From: Bacillota bacterium
Lineage (GTDB): Bacteria; Bacillota; Clostridia; Christensenellales; Aristaeellaceae
Direction of reading: 5' to 3'
Assembly: GCA_023436585.1 (NCBI GenBank)
Contig: JAEZIN010000016.1
Location: 1 to 64,000 of the forward strand
Length of the DNA stretch: 64,000 nucleotides
A program made the position numbers and the translations under genes. The notes beneath the pieces were generated by a model. That model worked only from the letters and a program-made list of their open reading frames with translations, made no database searches and was not told the origin of the DNA. Shown piece by piece: positions 48,757-58,695 of the stretch; the stretch's first letter is position 1, and the number at the start of each line of letters is the position of its first letter.

Positions 48757-49788
48757 TCAATCCGTGATGAACATCGCATCCCCAAAGGAAAAGAAGCGGT
48801 ATCTTTCCTTCACGGCCTCCCGGTAGGCGGCCAGCGCCTGTTCCCGGCCCATGAAGGCGGAGATGAGCATGAGCAGAGTGCTTTCCGGCAGGTGGAAGTT
48901 GGTGATCAGCGCGTCCACGGCATGAAAAGGCTTTCCCGGCGTGATGAATATGCTGGTTTCACCGCGGCCGGGGTGGATGACGCCATGCTCGTCCGCCACT
49001 GTTTCCAGGGTCCGCACGCTGGTGGTGCCCACGCAAACGACGCGGCCGCCGCTTTGCCGGGCTTTGTTGATCTGATCCGCTGCCTCGGGGGTGACCTCAT
49101 AGTATTCAGAATGCATCACGTGGTTTTCAATGCTTTGCACCTTCACCGGGCGGAAGGTGCCAAGGCCCACATGCAGCAATATGGGCACGATAGGGACGCC
49201 CATCTCCCGGATGCGGTCCAGCAGCTCGGGCGTAAAGTGCAGCCCGGCGGTAGGCGCTGCCGCGCTGCCGTCCTGCCTGGCATACACTGTTTGATACCGG
49301 TCCTTTTCCTGCAGCTTTTCGTGGATGTAAGGGGGCAGGGGCATTTCGCCCAGCTTGTCCAGCAGTTCCTCAAACACCCCGTCATACAAAAAGCGCACGG
49401 TGCGCCCGCCGGTTTCCTCCACGCTGCCAAGGATTTGGGCGCGCAAAAGCCCGCCGCCGAAGGAGCAATAAGTGCCGGGCTTCAGCCTGCGCCCGGGGCG
49501 GACGATGGCCTCCCATTCATCCTTGTTTATACGTTTTAAAAGCAGGAATTCGATGGGGACCTTGGTGTCTTCCTTGATGCCAAGCAGCCTGGCTGGGATG
49601 ACGCGGGTCTGGTTGATTACCAGTACGTCGCCCTTTTGCAGATAATCCGGGAGGTCGCGGAAGATGCGGTGTTCCAAGGAATCCTTTTTTCGGTGACAAA
49701 CCAACAGACGGCTCATGTCCCTGGGTTCCATGGGGGTCTGGGCGATAAGCTCTTCGGGGAGATCATAATAAAAGTCGGATGTTTTCAT
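48757..49788 (-). CDS. queA: S-adenosylmethionine:tRNA ribosyltransferase-isomerase
   Basis: Converts preQ1 in tRNA to epoxyqueuosine, using the ribosyl group of SAM. The 343-residue protein begins MKTSDFYYDLPEELIAQTP and has RDMSRLLVC, AAPTAGLHFTPELLDRI, HVGLGTFRPV, and GRGETSIFITPG, all family signatures. AAGGAAC precedes the ATG. It follows ruvB by 54 bp, the common ruvA-ruvB-queA order. Other queuosine genes are not in the window. Confidence 0.96.
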   Translation of the reverse strand: MKTSDFYYDLPEELIAQTPMEPRDMSRLLVCHRKKDSLEHRIFRDLPDYLQKGDVLVINQTRVIPARLLGIKEDTKVPIEFLLLKRINKDEWEAIVRPGRRLKPGTYCSFGGGLLRAQILGSVEETGGRTVRFLYDGVFEELLDKLGEMPLPPYIHEKLQEKDRYQTVYARQDGSAAAPTAGLHFTPELLDRIREMGVPIVPILLHVGLGTFRPVKVQSIENHVMHSEYYEVTPEAADQINKARQSGGRVVCVGTTSVRTLETVADEHGVIHPGRGETSIFITPGKPFHAVDALITNFHLPESTLLMLISAFMGREQALAAYREAVKERYRFFSFGDAMFITD

Positions 49789-49842
49789 GGTTGTTCCTTG
49801 CGATATTATTTTTGATCCTGTGATGGATGGATTGCAGGAGGA

Positions 49843-50883
<1,041 letters not shown>

Positions 50884-50943
50884 GCGTATCTCCTTAATGG
50901 CTAGGAAGGATATCCGCTCCTGCGGGAGGGGCCTAGTGATGTT

Positions 50944-51003
50944 GTAAAGGTTTTTCGGGGATGGGTCCGGGAAGGGGGATTTTTGCAAAAAGCCCCCTTC
51001 CCG
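50944..51003 (-). repeat. R2 hairpin repeat, copy d (between ruvA and ruvB)
   Basis: A long stem CGGGAAGGGGG (50968-50978) with CCCCCTTCCCG (50993-51003) and inner TTTTT/AAAAA. On the minus strand it is followed by GACCCATCCCCGAAAAACC. It starts 14 bases after the ruvA stop. Confidence 0.7.
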
Positions 51004-51017
51004 CAATCACCGTCTTC

Positions 51018-51620
51018 CTACATCCCCGCCATGGTGCGCAGGGCGAGCTTGATCAGCTCGTCGGCCTTGTCGGATTTTCCGCGCACGGCCTGCAAGGCGC
51101 GGCTGGCTTCCAGCGGGGTATAGCCCAGGGATTGCAGCGCCTGCATGGCCTCGGTAAGCGCGTCGTCGCGCACCGGCGCGCCGGAGACATGTTCCGTGGG
51201 GAGGCCCGTGAGCGCCTCCTGGGATATTTGGTCCTTCAGCTCCAGGGCGATGCGCTGGGCCGTTTTTTTGCCTACGCCCGGCGCGCGGCTCAAGGCGTTC
51301 AAATCCCCGGTGAGGATGGCCAGGTGCAAGTCCTTCAGCGGCATGCTCCCCAATACGCCAAGCGCCGTCCGGGGCCCTATGCCGCTGACGCTGACAAGCC
51401 GCAGGAACATAGCTTTTTCCTCTTTGCTGGCAAAGCCGAACAGCTCCAATGCGTCCTCCCGCACGGAAAGGTACGTGTAGCAGCGCATGGTTTCGCCCAC
51501 AGGCGGTGCGGAAGATAAGGTGGTCATGCTGCATTGCAGCGCGTAGCCTACGCCGCCTGCCTCCAGAACGATTTCCCCGCTGCCCTTTTCCGCCACGCGG
51601 CCAGATATGAATGCGTACAT
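51018..51620 (-). CDS. ruvA: Holliday junction DNA-binding protein RuvA
   Basis: Binds the four-way junction and loads RuvB. 200 residues with the OB-fold N-terminus (MYAFISGRVAEKGSGEIVLE), two helix-hairpin-helix motifs (VSGIGPRTALGVL; APGVGKKTAQRIALELKD) and the C-terminal RuvB-binding domain (LQSLGYTPLEASRALQAV). GGAGG lies 5 bases before the ATG; it follows ruvC closely. Confidence 0.97.
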   Translation of the reverse strand: MYAFISGRVAEKGSGEIVLEAGGVGYALQCSMTTLSSAPPVGETMRCYTYLSVREDALELFGFASKEEKAMFLRLVSVSGIGPRTALGVLGSMPLKDLHLAILTGDLNALSRAPGVGKKTAQRIALELKDQISQEALTGLPTEHVSGAPVRDDALTEAMQALQSLGYTPLEASRALQAVRGKSDKADELIKLALRTMAGM

Positions 51621-51633
51621 GGATGCCTCCGGC

Positions 51634-52128
51634 TTACTTCATTTTAAACAGATGCTTCGAGTGGCTGGTGTGGGCGTGGGTGATGGCCACTGCCAGGCCA
51701 TCTGCCGCGTCGTCCGGCTTGGGGATATCCTCCATGTTCAGCAGCAGCTTCACCATCTGCTGTATCTGCTTCTTGTCCGCCTTGCCGTAACCTGTTACGG
51801 CCTGCTTGATCTGCATGGGTGTATACTCATACAAATTGTCCGTGTGCTCGGCGGCGGCGATGATGGCCGCGCCGCGGGCCGCACCTACCTGCAATGCGGT
51901 GGTGACGTTCCTGGCAAAAAACAGCTCTTCAAAGGCGATTTCATCCGGTTTGTACAATTGAATCAGATTGCGAACGCCTGTTTGAATGGCTTTCAGCCTT
52001 TCGGGCATGGGCGTGCCGGCCTCCGTGAGCACCGTGCCGTACTGAAGAAGGCGCAGCCTGTGGCCGTCCGTTTCGATTACGCCATAGCCCAGGATGGCCA
52101 GGCCCGGATCGATGCCCAATAGGATCAT
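51634..52128 (-). CDS. ruvC: Holliday junction resolvase RuvC
   Basis: A 164-residue endonuclease that cuts Holliday junctions symmetrically. Catalytic acidic residues are visible in MILLGIDPG (Asp7), FEELFF (first Glu) and the late PDDAADGLAVAITH. The YTPMQIKQAVTGYGKADKKQ segment is typical. The start at 52128 has GAGGAGG 5 bases upstream. First gene of ruvC-ruvA-ruvB-queA, with a clear promoter. Confidence 0.96.
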   Translation of the reverse strand: MILLGIDPGLAILGYGVIETDGHRLRLLQYGTVLTEAGTPMPERLKAIQTGVRNLIQLYKPDEIAFEELFFARNVTTALQVGAARGAAIIAAAEHTDNLYEYTPMQIKQAVTGYGKADKKQIQQMVKLLLNMEDIPKPDDAADGLAVAITHAHTSHSKHLFKMK

Positions 52129-52159
52129 GAGTGCCTCCTCGGCCCATACGTTTCTACTT

Positions 52160-52188
52160 ATCATAGAACGAATGTACGCATTTGTCAA
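52160..52188 (-). promoter_or_regulatory. Promoter of the ruvC operon
   Basis: On the minus strand TTGACA, 17-nt spacer, TATGAT, 32 bases before ruvC. I see no clear LexA box. Confidence 0.75.
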
Positions 52189-52204
52189 CAATGGCGGCGG
52201 CTGC

Positions 52205-52233
52205 TTGACGCGGACTGGGCATCATGATATGCT
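52205..52233 (+). promoter_or_regulatory. Promoter of the isochorismatase pair
   Basis: TTGACG, 17-nt spacer, TATGCT, 27 bases before the first gene. Confidence 0.5.
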
Positions 52234-52259
52234 TCGGGCAAAAGGGAGGGTGAGAGAAA

Positions 52260-52790
52260 ATGGAAAACACGGCATTGGTGATCATAGATGTGCAGGCTGC
52301 CATGTTTATGGGGGAAGAAAAGCCCTACAGGGGGCAGGAAGTGCTGGAGAACATCCGCCTTTTGCTTCACAAGGCCAGGGAGACAGGCATGCCGGTGATT
52401 TATGTGCAGCACAACAACGACGGTGAATTCAAAAAGGATACCGCTCCTTGGCAGGTTTGCCCCGAGATTGCTCCGATGGATGGGGAAGCGCGGGTGGACA
52501 AAACAACAAGGGATTCCTTTTACAATACGGAGCTGGATGGAATCCTTCGCCGCCTTGGTGTAAAGACGCTCCTTTTCTGCGGCATGCAGACGGAATATTG
52601 TGTGGATACGACCTGCCGCAGGGCCTACACCCTCGGCTATGACGCGTACCTTGCTTCCGACGGCCATACCACCTTCAGCAGCAAGGTGCTTTCGGCGGAG
52701 CAGATCATCGCGCATCATAACAATGTTCTGCCCACCAAGTTCCTGAAAGTGAAAACCACAGGCGAACTGCTGGAATTAATGGGTATATAG
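52260..52790 (+). CDS. Isochorismatase-family cysteine hydrolase, paralogue 1
   Basis: A 176-residue hydrolase. The family triad can be placed as Asp10 (VIIDVQ), Lys81 (VDKTTRDSF) and Cys114 (MQTEYCVDT). Relatives include nicotinamidase, isochorismatase and N-carbamoyl hydrolases; the substrate is unknown. A GGGAGGGTGAGAG stretch precedes the ATG. A second copy follows 42 bp downstream, clearly similar along its length with the same triad positions, so this is a tandem duplication that has since diverged. Confidence 0.88.
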   Translation: MENTALVIIDVQAAMFMGEEKPYRGQEVLENIRLLLHKARETGMPVIYVQHNNDGEFKKDTAPWQVCPEIAPMDGEARVDKTTRDSFYNTELDGILRRLGVKTLLFCGMQTEYCVDTTCRRAYTLGYDAYLASDGHTTFSSKVLSAEQIIAHHNNVLPTKFLKVKTTGELLELMGI

Positions 52791-52832
52791 AACCCATGCA
52801 GACAAGTTCTTGCGGTGAAAGGGGGATGTACC

Positions 52833-53363
52833 ATGGAGAAAACGGCGCTTGTAATCATCGACTCCCAAGAGGGCATATTCGGCAGGTCTGAACAGGCCGC
52901 CTGGCGCGCGGAGGAAACGCTGGCAAACATCAGGATGTTGCTTGACAAAGCCAGGGAAAAGGGCATGCCTGTGGTCTTTGTGCAGCATGAGGATGAAGGG
53001 TTGGTTCACGGAACCGACGAATGGCAGATCTGCCGGGAGATTGCCCCGCTTGCCTCAGAGACCGTGGTGAATAAGCATACCATGGATTCCTTTTACGATA
53101 CGGATCTGGCGGTGGTTTTAAAGAGGCTTGGCATCAAGACACTGATTCTGTGCGGCATGCAGACTGAATATTGCGTGGATACGGCCTGCCGCAGGGCGTA
53201 TACCATGGGCTATGACGCATACCTGGTTTCGGACGCGCATACCTCCCGCGATGACGGATACCTGACCGGTGAACAGATCGTGACCCACCATAACATGATC
53301 CTTTATAGCGAGTATCTCCAGGTGAAAACCACCGGAGAAATGCTGGAGTTGATGGGAACATGA
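52833..53363 (+). CDS. Isochorismatase-family cysteine hydrolase, paralogue 2
   Basis: A 176-residue protein with Asp10, Lys81 and Cys114 at the same positions as the first copy. Differences are concentrated in residues 12-70, which include the substrate loop, so specificity may differ. The ATG at 52833 follows GGGGGATG. The next gene overlaps by 4 bp (ATGA), so three genes are probably co-transcribed. Confidence 0.88.
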   Translation: MEKTALVIIDSQEGIFGRSEQAAWRAEETLANIRMLLDKAREKGMPVVFVQHEDEGLVHGTDEWQICREIAPLASETVVNKHTMDSFYDTDLAVVLKRLGIKTLILCGMQTEYCVDTACRRAYTMGYDAYLVSDAHTSRDDGYLTGEQIVTHHNMILYSEYLQVKTTGEMLELMGT

Positions 53364-53788
53364 GCCATGCAGCGCCCAAGGAGCATGCGGCATCCTCCCT
53401 TTGCGCGGAGCATATTGCCCCGTGCGGCATGAACTGCGTATTGTGCATGGCATATCTGCGGGATAGAAAGCCCTGCCCAGGCTGCCACGGGGAGGACGAT
53501 CAAAAGCCCTTCCATTGTGTAAACTGCAGCATACGCCATTGCGCAGAACTTGATGAGGGCGATGACGGGTTCTGTTTCTCCTGCGGAAAATTTCCCTGCA
53601 AACGTATCAAGCAACTGGATAAGCGTTACCGGGAGAAGTACCATATGAGCTTGGTGGAAAACCTGCTTCAGGTCAAAACCGAAGGCATGGAAGCCTTTTT
53701 GATAAGCCAGGCATCCAAATGGACGTGCAAGGCTTGCGGTGGTTTTGTATGCGTGCACCGTGGATATTGCATAAAATGCGGCCCGTGA
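53360..53788 (+). CDS. DUF3795 cysteine-rich protein
   Basis: A 142-residue protein with over a dozen cysteines in pairs (CGMNCVLCMAYL, CPGCHGEDD, CVNCSIRHC, CFSCGKFPC, CKACGG, CIKCGP). The N-terminal two-thirds match the DUF3795 family of Bacillota and archaea; the end looks like a zinc ribbon. Metal binding is likely but no activity is known. Coupled to the isochorismatase pair by a 4-bp overlap. Confidence 0.85.
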   Translation: MSHAAPKEHAASSLCAEHIAPCGMNCVLCMAYLRDRKPCPGCHGEDDQKPFHCVNCSIRHCAELDEGDDGFCFSCGKFPCKRIKQLDKRYREKYHMSLVENLLQVKTEGMEAFLISQASKWTCKACGGFVCVHRGYCIKCGP

Positions 53789-53830
53789 TACGGTTTCTTC
53801 AAAAATAATATGTATTTTTATGAACATCTA

Positions 53831-53859
53831 TTGCATTATCATGCAATGCAGTGTATACT
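53831..53859 (+). promoter_or_regulatory. Promoter of argG with internal inverted repeats
   Basis: TTGCAT, 17-nt spacer, TATACT, 48 bases before argG. The -35 and spacer contain overlapping inverted repeats (TTGCAT-TATC-ATGCAA; TGCATT and AATGCA). They could bind a repressor, perhaps an ArgR-type protein, though they do not match the usual ARG box. Confidence 0.65.
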
Positions 53860-53906
53860 GATGCTCATCTTAAATGCATGCCTAAAGGCTTTTTGGAGGA
53901 ATCATC

Positions 53907-55115
<1,209 letters not shown>

Positions 55116-55169
55116 GCAAGGGCTCTGCCCTTGCATCCCGCCAAAGGGACAAAGCCCCTTTGGAATCCC
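55116..55169 (+). repeat. R3 repeat, copy c (after argG)
   Basis: GCAAGGGC-TCT-GCCCTTGC (55116-55134), then ATCCCG, then CCAAAGGG / CCCTTTGG (55141-55163) and AATCCC. It starts at the base after the argG stop, as copy a does after glnS. Confidence 0.7.
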
Positions 55170-55233
55170 GATATTGATTATTGTACTGTTATGCATATGA
55201 ATTGAGTAGGTCGGATTTATATACTGTTGGCAG

Positions 55234-55289
55234 CCGAAGGTTTCCAAAGGGCGATCGGAAAGCCCTTTGGTCGCGCCGTAGGCGCGAAA
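55234..55289 (+). repeat. R1 structured repeat, copy C
   Basis: Begins CCGAAGG. P2 is CCAAAGGGC-GATCGGAAA-GCCCTTTGG; P3 is TCGCGCC-GTA-GGCGCGA. Confidence 0.78.
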
Positions 55290-55353
55290 TCTCTTCATTA
55301 GCCAAAAAATATTTTATTTGTCCTTCAATACTCCCAGCATGTCTCCTGGTTAT

Positions 55354-55405
55354 GAAGTTTTTAGAAAGGGTCCGGGGAAACCTTTTTTCAAAAAGGTTTC
55401 CCCGG
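55354..55405 (-). repeat. R2 hairpin repeat, copy e (before argH)
   Basis: A 16-bp stem CCGGGGAAACCTTTTT (55372-55387) with its complement (55390-55405) and a two-base loop region. The conserved tail lies on the left, so this copy is antisense to argH. It ends 11 bases before the argH ATG. Confidence 0.72.
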
Positions 55406-55416
55406 CGTATCCCCCT

Positions 55417-56799
55417 ATGAAGCTTTGGGATGGACGCTTCTCCAAGCCCACCGACGGTATGGTGGATGACTTCCACTCCAGCCTGCCCTTTGACCAGCGG
55501 TTGTACCGGCAGGATATTATGGGGTCCATTGCCCATGCCACCATGCTTGGGGAGCAGGGGATCATCCCGCAAGCGGATGCCGACAAAATCGTTGCGGGTC
55601 TTCACGATGTGCTTGCGGATATCGAGGCCGGCAAGGTTGCCTTTTCGGTGGAAGCCGAGGACATCCACATGCAGGTGGAGTCGCTGCTCATTGAGCGCAT
55701 CGGCGAAGCGGGCAAGCGGCTGCATACCGGACGCAGCCGCAACGACCAAGTGGCGCTGGATGTGCGGATGTACGCCAAGGATGCCTGCAGGGAAACGACC
55801 GGGCTGCTAAAATCGCTGTGCGCTTTGCTGCTTGAACTTTCCAAAGTGCATATGAACACCGTCATGCCCGGTTATACCCATCTGCAAAAGGCGCAGCCCA
55901 TCACCCTGGCGCATCACCTGATGGCGTATTTTCAAATGTTTGCCCGGGATATGACGAGGTTTCATCACGCCTATAACGCGGCCGATGTGATGCCCCTGGG
56001 CTCCGGCGCACTGGCCGGCACCACCTATCCTTTAAACCGTCAGCGTGTAGCAGAGTTATTGAATTTTTCAAAAATCAGCGAAAACTCCCTGGACGCCGTA
56101 AGCGACCGGGATTTTCTTCTGGAATACCTGTCTGCCGCTTCCATTGCCATGATGCACTTGAGCCGCCTTTGCGAGGAACTGATCCTCTGGTCCACCAACG
56201 AGTTTCAGTTTGTGGAAATGGACGACGGCTTTGCCACCGGCTCAAGCATCATGCCGCAAAAGAAAAACCCCGACGTGGCGGAATTGATTCGCGGCAAAAC
56301 GGGCCGGGTGTACGGCGATCTGACAACGCTGCTTACCGTCATGAAGGGCTTGCCCCTGGCCTACAACAAAGACATGCAGGAGGACAAGGAAGCGTTTTTT
56401 GATGCCCGGGATACCCTTAAAAAGTGTCTGCGGGTGTTCACCGGCATGCTCAAAACAGTCAAGTTCAAAACCGCCGTCATGGAAAAAGGCGCCGCCGGCG
56501 GCTTTGCTAACGCCACCGACTGCGCCGATTACCTGGTGAAAAAAGCCGTGCCCTTCCGGGATGCCCACCATGTAGTGGGGCGGCTGGTAGCCCTTTGCCT
56601 GTCTGAGGAGAAAGCATTGCTGGACCTGAGGCTTCCCGAGTTGAAGGGATTTCATGAGGCCTTTGAACAGGATGTGTACGAAGCCATCTCTTTAAGCGCC
56701 TGTGTCAAGCTCCGCAGCGTACCCGGCGGGCCGGCTCCCGAGGCGGTGGAGAAGAGTATCCGGGCGGGGGAAGAATTCCTTGATAGATTCGCAATATAA
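55417..56799 (+). CDS. argH: Argininosuccinate lyase
   Basis: Splits argininosuccinate to arginine and fumarate. 460 residues with MKLWDGRFSKPTDGMVDDF at the start, HTGRSRNDQVALD, TVMPGYTHLQKAQP, and the signature loop GSSIMPQKKNPDVAELIRGK. The ATG at 55417 is chosen because homologues start here, but no Shine-Dalgarno is visible: the bases before it are the end of the R2e hairpin. The frame stays open back through the repeat to 55318, which would add 33 unusual residues. Confidence 0.94.
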   Translation: MKLWDGRFSKPTDGMVDDFHSSLPFDQRLYRQDIMGSIAHATMLGEQGIIPQADADKIVAGLHDVLADIEAGKVAFSVEAEDIHMQVESLLIERIGEAGKRLHTGRSRNDQVALDVRMYAKDACRETTGLLKSLCALLLELSKVHMNTVMPGYTHLQKAQPITLAHHLMAYFQMFARDMTRFHHAYNAADVMPLGSGALAGTTYPLNRQRVAELLNFSKISENSLDAVSDRDFLLEYLSAASIAMMHLSRLCEELILWSTNEFQFVEMDDGFATGSSIMPQKKNPDVAELIRGKTGRVYGDLTTLLTVMKGLPLAYNKDMQEDKEAFFDARDTLKKCLRVFTGMLKTVKFKTAVMEKGAAGGFANATDCADYLVKKAVPFRDAHHVVGRLVALCLSEEKALLDLRLPELKGFHEAFEQDVYEAISLSACVKLRSVPGGPAPEAVEKSIRAGEEFLDRFAI

Positions 56800-56855
56800 T
56801 TACATCTTTTAAGCTTATGGTCGTTTAGGCGACGCATGTATACACGGCCTGCCTT

Positions 56856-57560
56856 TTATGGGGCATCGTTCCCCGTTTGGTTCACTGGAACCAGCTTATA
56901 TGGCAGCATGCCTGTTGCAATTTGATCGGCAATCGCCAGTGCTTCCTCACCTGTATTTATTCGGTTTATGACAGCTCTGCCATCAGGGATCATGTCTTCC
57001 ACGATAGGATGTGCAATGACTTCACCATCCAGATAAATCTTTATTTCTTGTCCAATGAGCCTGGCGGTAGCTTCAGCAAAACGCTTTGTCCCTTCATCAT
57101 TGAATTCGAGACTTACAATATAAGAGCCGAATATCTCAATGTCCATTTGCGCTTCGCATTTTTTGATATGTTTACCTTCAAGTATCACATTCCCTTCCGG
57201 ATCTATAAACGCAACCTCTGATTTTTCACATAGCATGGCACTGATTTCTTCCGGTACAAGACTCACATCGTGTGCCTGAGCGGGTATGCGTACAGTGATA
57301 AGGCCGTCCTGCTTATCGCCGGCAACGGTGGAATCCAGTATATTCATGAAGGCCAGGTGGTCTTCAACAATCGCCACAGCAGCGTCAACCTCATTTTCAT
57401 TTGGAACATATCCGTCTGCCGGCGCCAGGACGATCGACGTTTCTTCCAATTGGAATATCACTGCCGGTGGTTCGGGTGGGATAGCTGCTTGTTGAATGTT
57501 TTCGGCCGGCATGCCATTCATGAACATGGATACCAAAACCAAGAAGGGAATGCTATTCAT
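56856..57560 (-). CDS. Orphan SecD-P1-like exported protein
   Basis: A 234-residue protein with a short N-terminal hydrophobic segment (NSIPFLVLVSMFM). The body resembles the large periplasmic P1 domain of SecD: a base-like region (EVDAAVAIVEDHLAFMNILD, later LITVRIPA), then the head with YIVSLEFNDEGTKRFAEATA, IKIYLDGEVIAHPIVED, and EEALAIADQIATGMLPYKL. The six-helix membrane part of SecD is absent. GGAG lies 6 bases before the ATG. Family members outside SecDF are annotated only as P1-head-containing; function unknown. Confidence 0.78.
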   Translation of the reverse strand: MNSIPFLVLVSMFMNGMPAENIQQAAIPPEPPAVIFQLEETSIVLAPADGYVPNENEVDAAVAIVEDHLAFMNILDSTVAGDKQDGLITVRIPAQAHDVSLVPEEISAMLCEKSEVAFIDPEGNVILEGKHIKKCEAQMDIEIFGSYIVSLEFNDEGTKRFAEATARLIGQEIKIYLDGEVIAHPIVEDMIPDGRAVINRINTGEEALAIADQIATGMLPYKLVPVNQTGNDAP

Positions 57561-57697
57561 ACCATTCTCCTTTCCCATAGGCAGCTGCAAATACCGTGGT
57601 CCTTTGCGCACAGTGTACAGGAATATTTTGAGAAAATCAATTGTTTGATTTGATGAATGAAGCGGAAGAGCAAATGCACACAAATTCGCGGCAATTG

Positions 57698-57730
57698 AAA
57701 AGAGCGGAGGGCTTGCGCCCTCCGCTTTGT
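57698..57730 (-). terminator. Terminator of the SIMPL gene
   Basis: On the minus strand AGCGGAGGGC-GCAA-GCCCTCCGCT then CTTTTC; 17 bases past the stop. Confidence 0.8.
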
Positions 57731-57742
57731 GCAGGAATCGTT

Positions 57743-58513
57743 TTATTCGAAATCGTACGTCATGGTGACGGTGGCGTTGACCACGATCTGGCCGGCCAGG
57801 ATGGGGGTGCCGGCGGCGGAATCCTCCGCTTTGTACATGGCGGTGCCTCCGTACAGGTTGTAGCTGTATTCCTTTTCTTCCATACTCACAAGGCCGCCCA
57901 GGTTCTTCTCCACGCTGCCGGCCAGCAGTCCGGCCTTGCGGGCGCCGTCTTTCACGGCGGCCTTCAGGGCTTCGTCGTAGGCTTCGGCCTGCTTGCTGGA
58001 GCTGAAGGTGAAACCGTAGGATTGGTTGGCGCCGGCGCTCATGGCGGAATCCAGCACCTTGGAGATGAGGGTCAGGTCGCGTACGGTGATGGTCAGCATG
58101 TTGTCCACCTGGTATCCGTTCACGGATTCACCCTCGGTGAGCTTGCTGTACTGGTAGTCGTAGTTGGGATACACGTTGAAGCTGCTGGTGGCGATGTCTT
58201 CTTCGGCGATGCCCAGCTCACGGATGGCGGCGATGACCTTGTCCATGGCTGCGCTGTTGGCGCTCTGCGCTTCGGCAACCGTGGCGCCCTTGGTGGATAC
58301 GCCCAGGTTGATGCTTGCAAAGTCTGCCTTCAGTGTGATGCTGGAGGTGCCGTGCACGGTGACGGTTTTGCCGGGCTTCAGTACGGCCGCGGCGTCGGAA
58401 GAGGCGGGTACGGAGATGGCGGCATCGCCGGCAACTTCGGAAATGGCGGGAACGGCCGCGACCAGGATTACGAGCACTGCGGCCAGGGCAATGAGCCAGG
58501 ATTTTTTCAACAT
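57743..58513 (-). CDS. SIMPL-domain (DUF541) exported protein
   Basis: A 256-residue protein with an N-terminal signal or anchor (LIALAAVLVILVAAVPAISE) and a DUF541/SIMPL domain over the rest (TVHGTSSITLKADFASINLG, then DKVIAAIRELGIAEEDIATS, FNVYPNYDYQ, GYQVDNMLTITVRDL). Relatives are periplasmic or surface proteins of unsettled role. AAGGAGG lies 8 bases before the ATG. It sits downstream of the ECF/anti-sigma pair on the same strand and may belong to its regulon. Confidence 0.88.
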   Translation of the reverse strand: MLKKSWLIALAAVLVILVAAVPAISEVAGDAAISVPASSDAAAVLKPGKTVTVHGTSSITLKADFASINLGVSTKGATVAEAQSANSAAMDKVIAAIRELGIAEEDIATSSFNVYPNYDYQYSKLTEGESVNGYQVDNMLTITVRDLTLISKVLDSAMSAGANQSYGFTFSSSKQAEAYDEALKAAVKDGARKAGLLAGSVEKNLGGLVSMEEKEYSYNLYGGTAMYKAEDSAAGTPILAGQIVVNATVTMTYDFE

Positions 58514-58695
58514 GAAGACTTCCTCCTTATTGTTGTTTCGTTAGTTTTGGGAAGCGCTGTTTGATTCGGGCGGCGTATCATCGGGCGCTTTTCCACCCCC
58601 GCTGTGTCGCCCATCCGGTCTGCGTAGCGCTGCTACGCCTCCCTTCTGGCTCCTTGCGGGGCTTAAAAATCGCCTTGCTTCTCCGCTGCCCTCAT

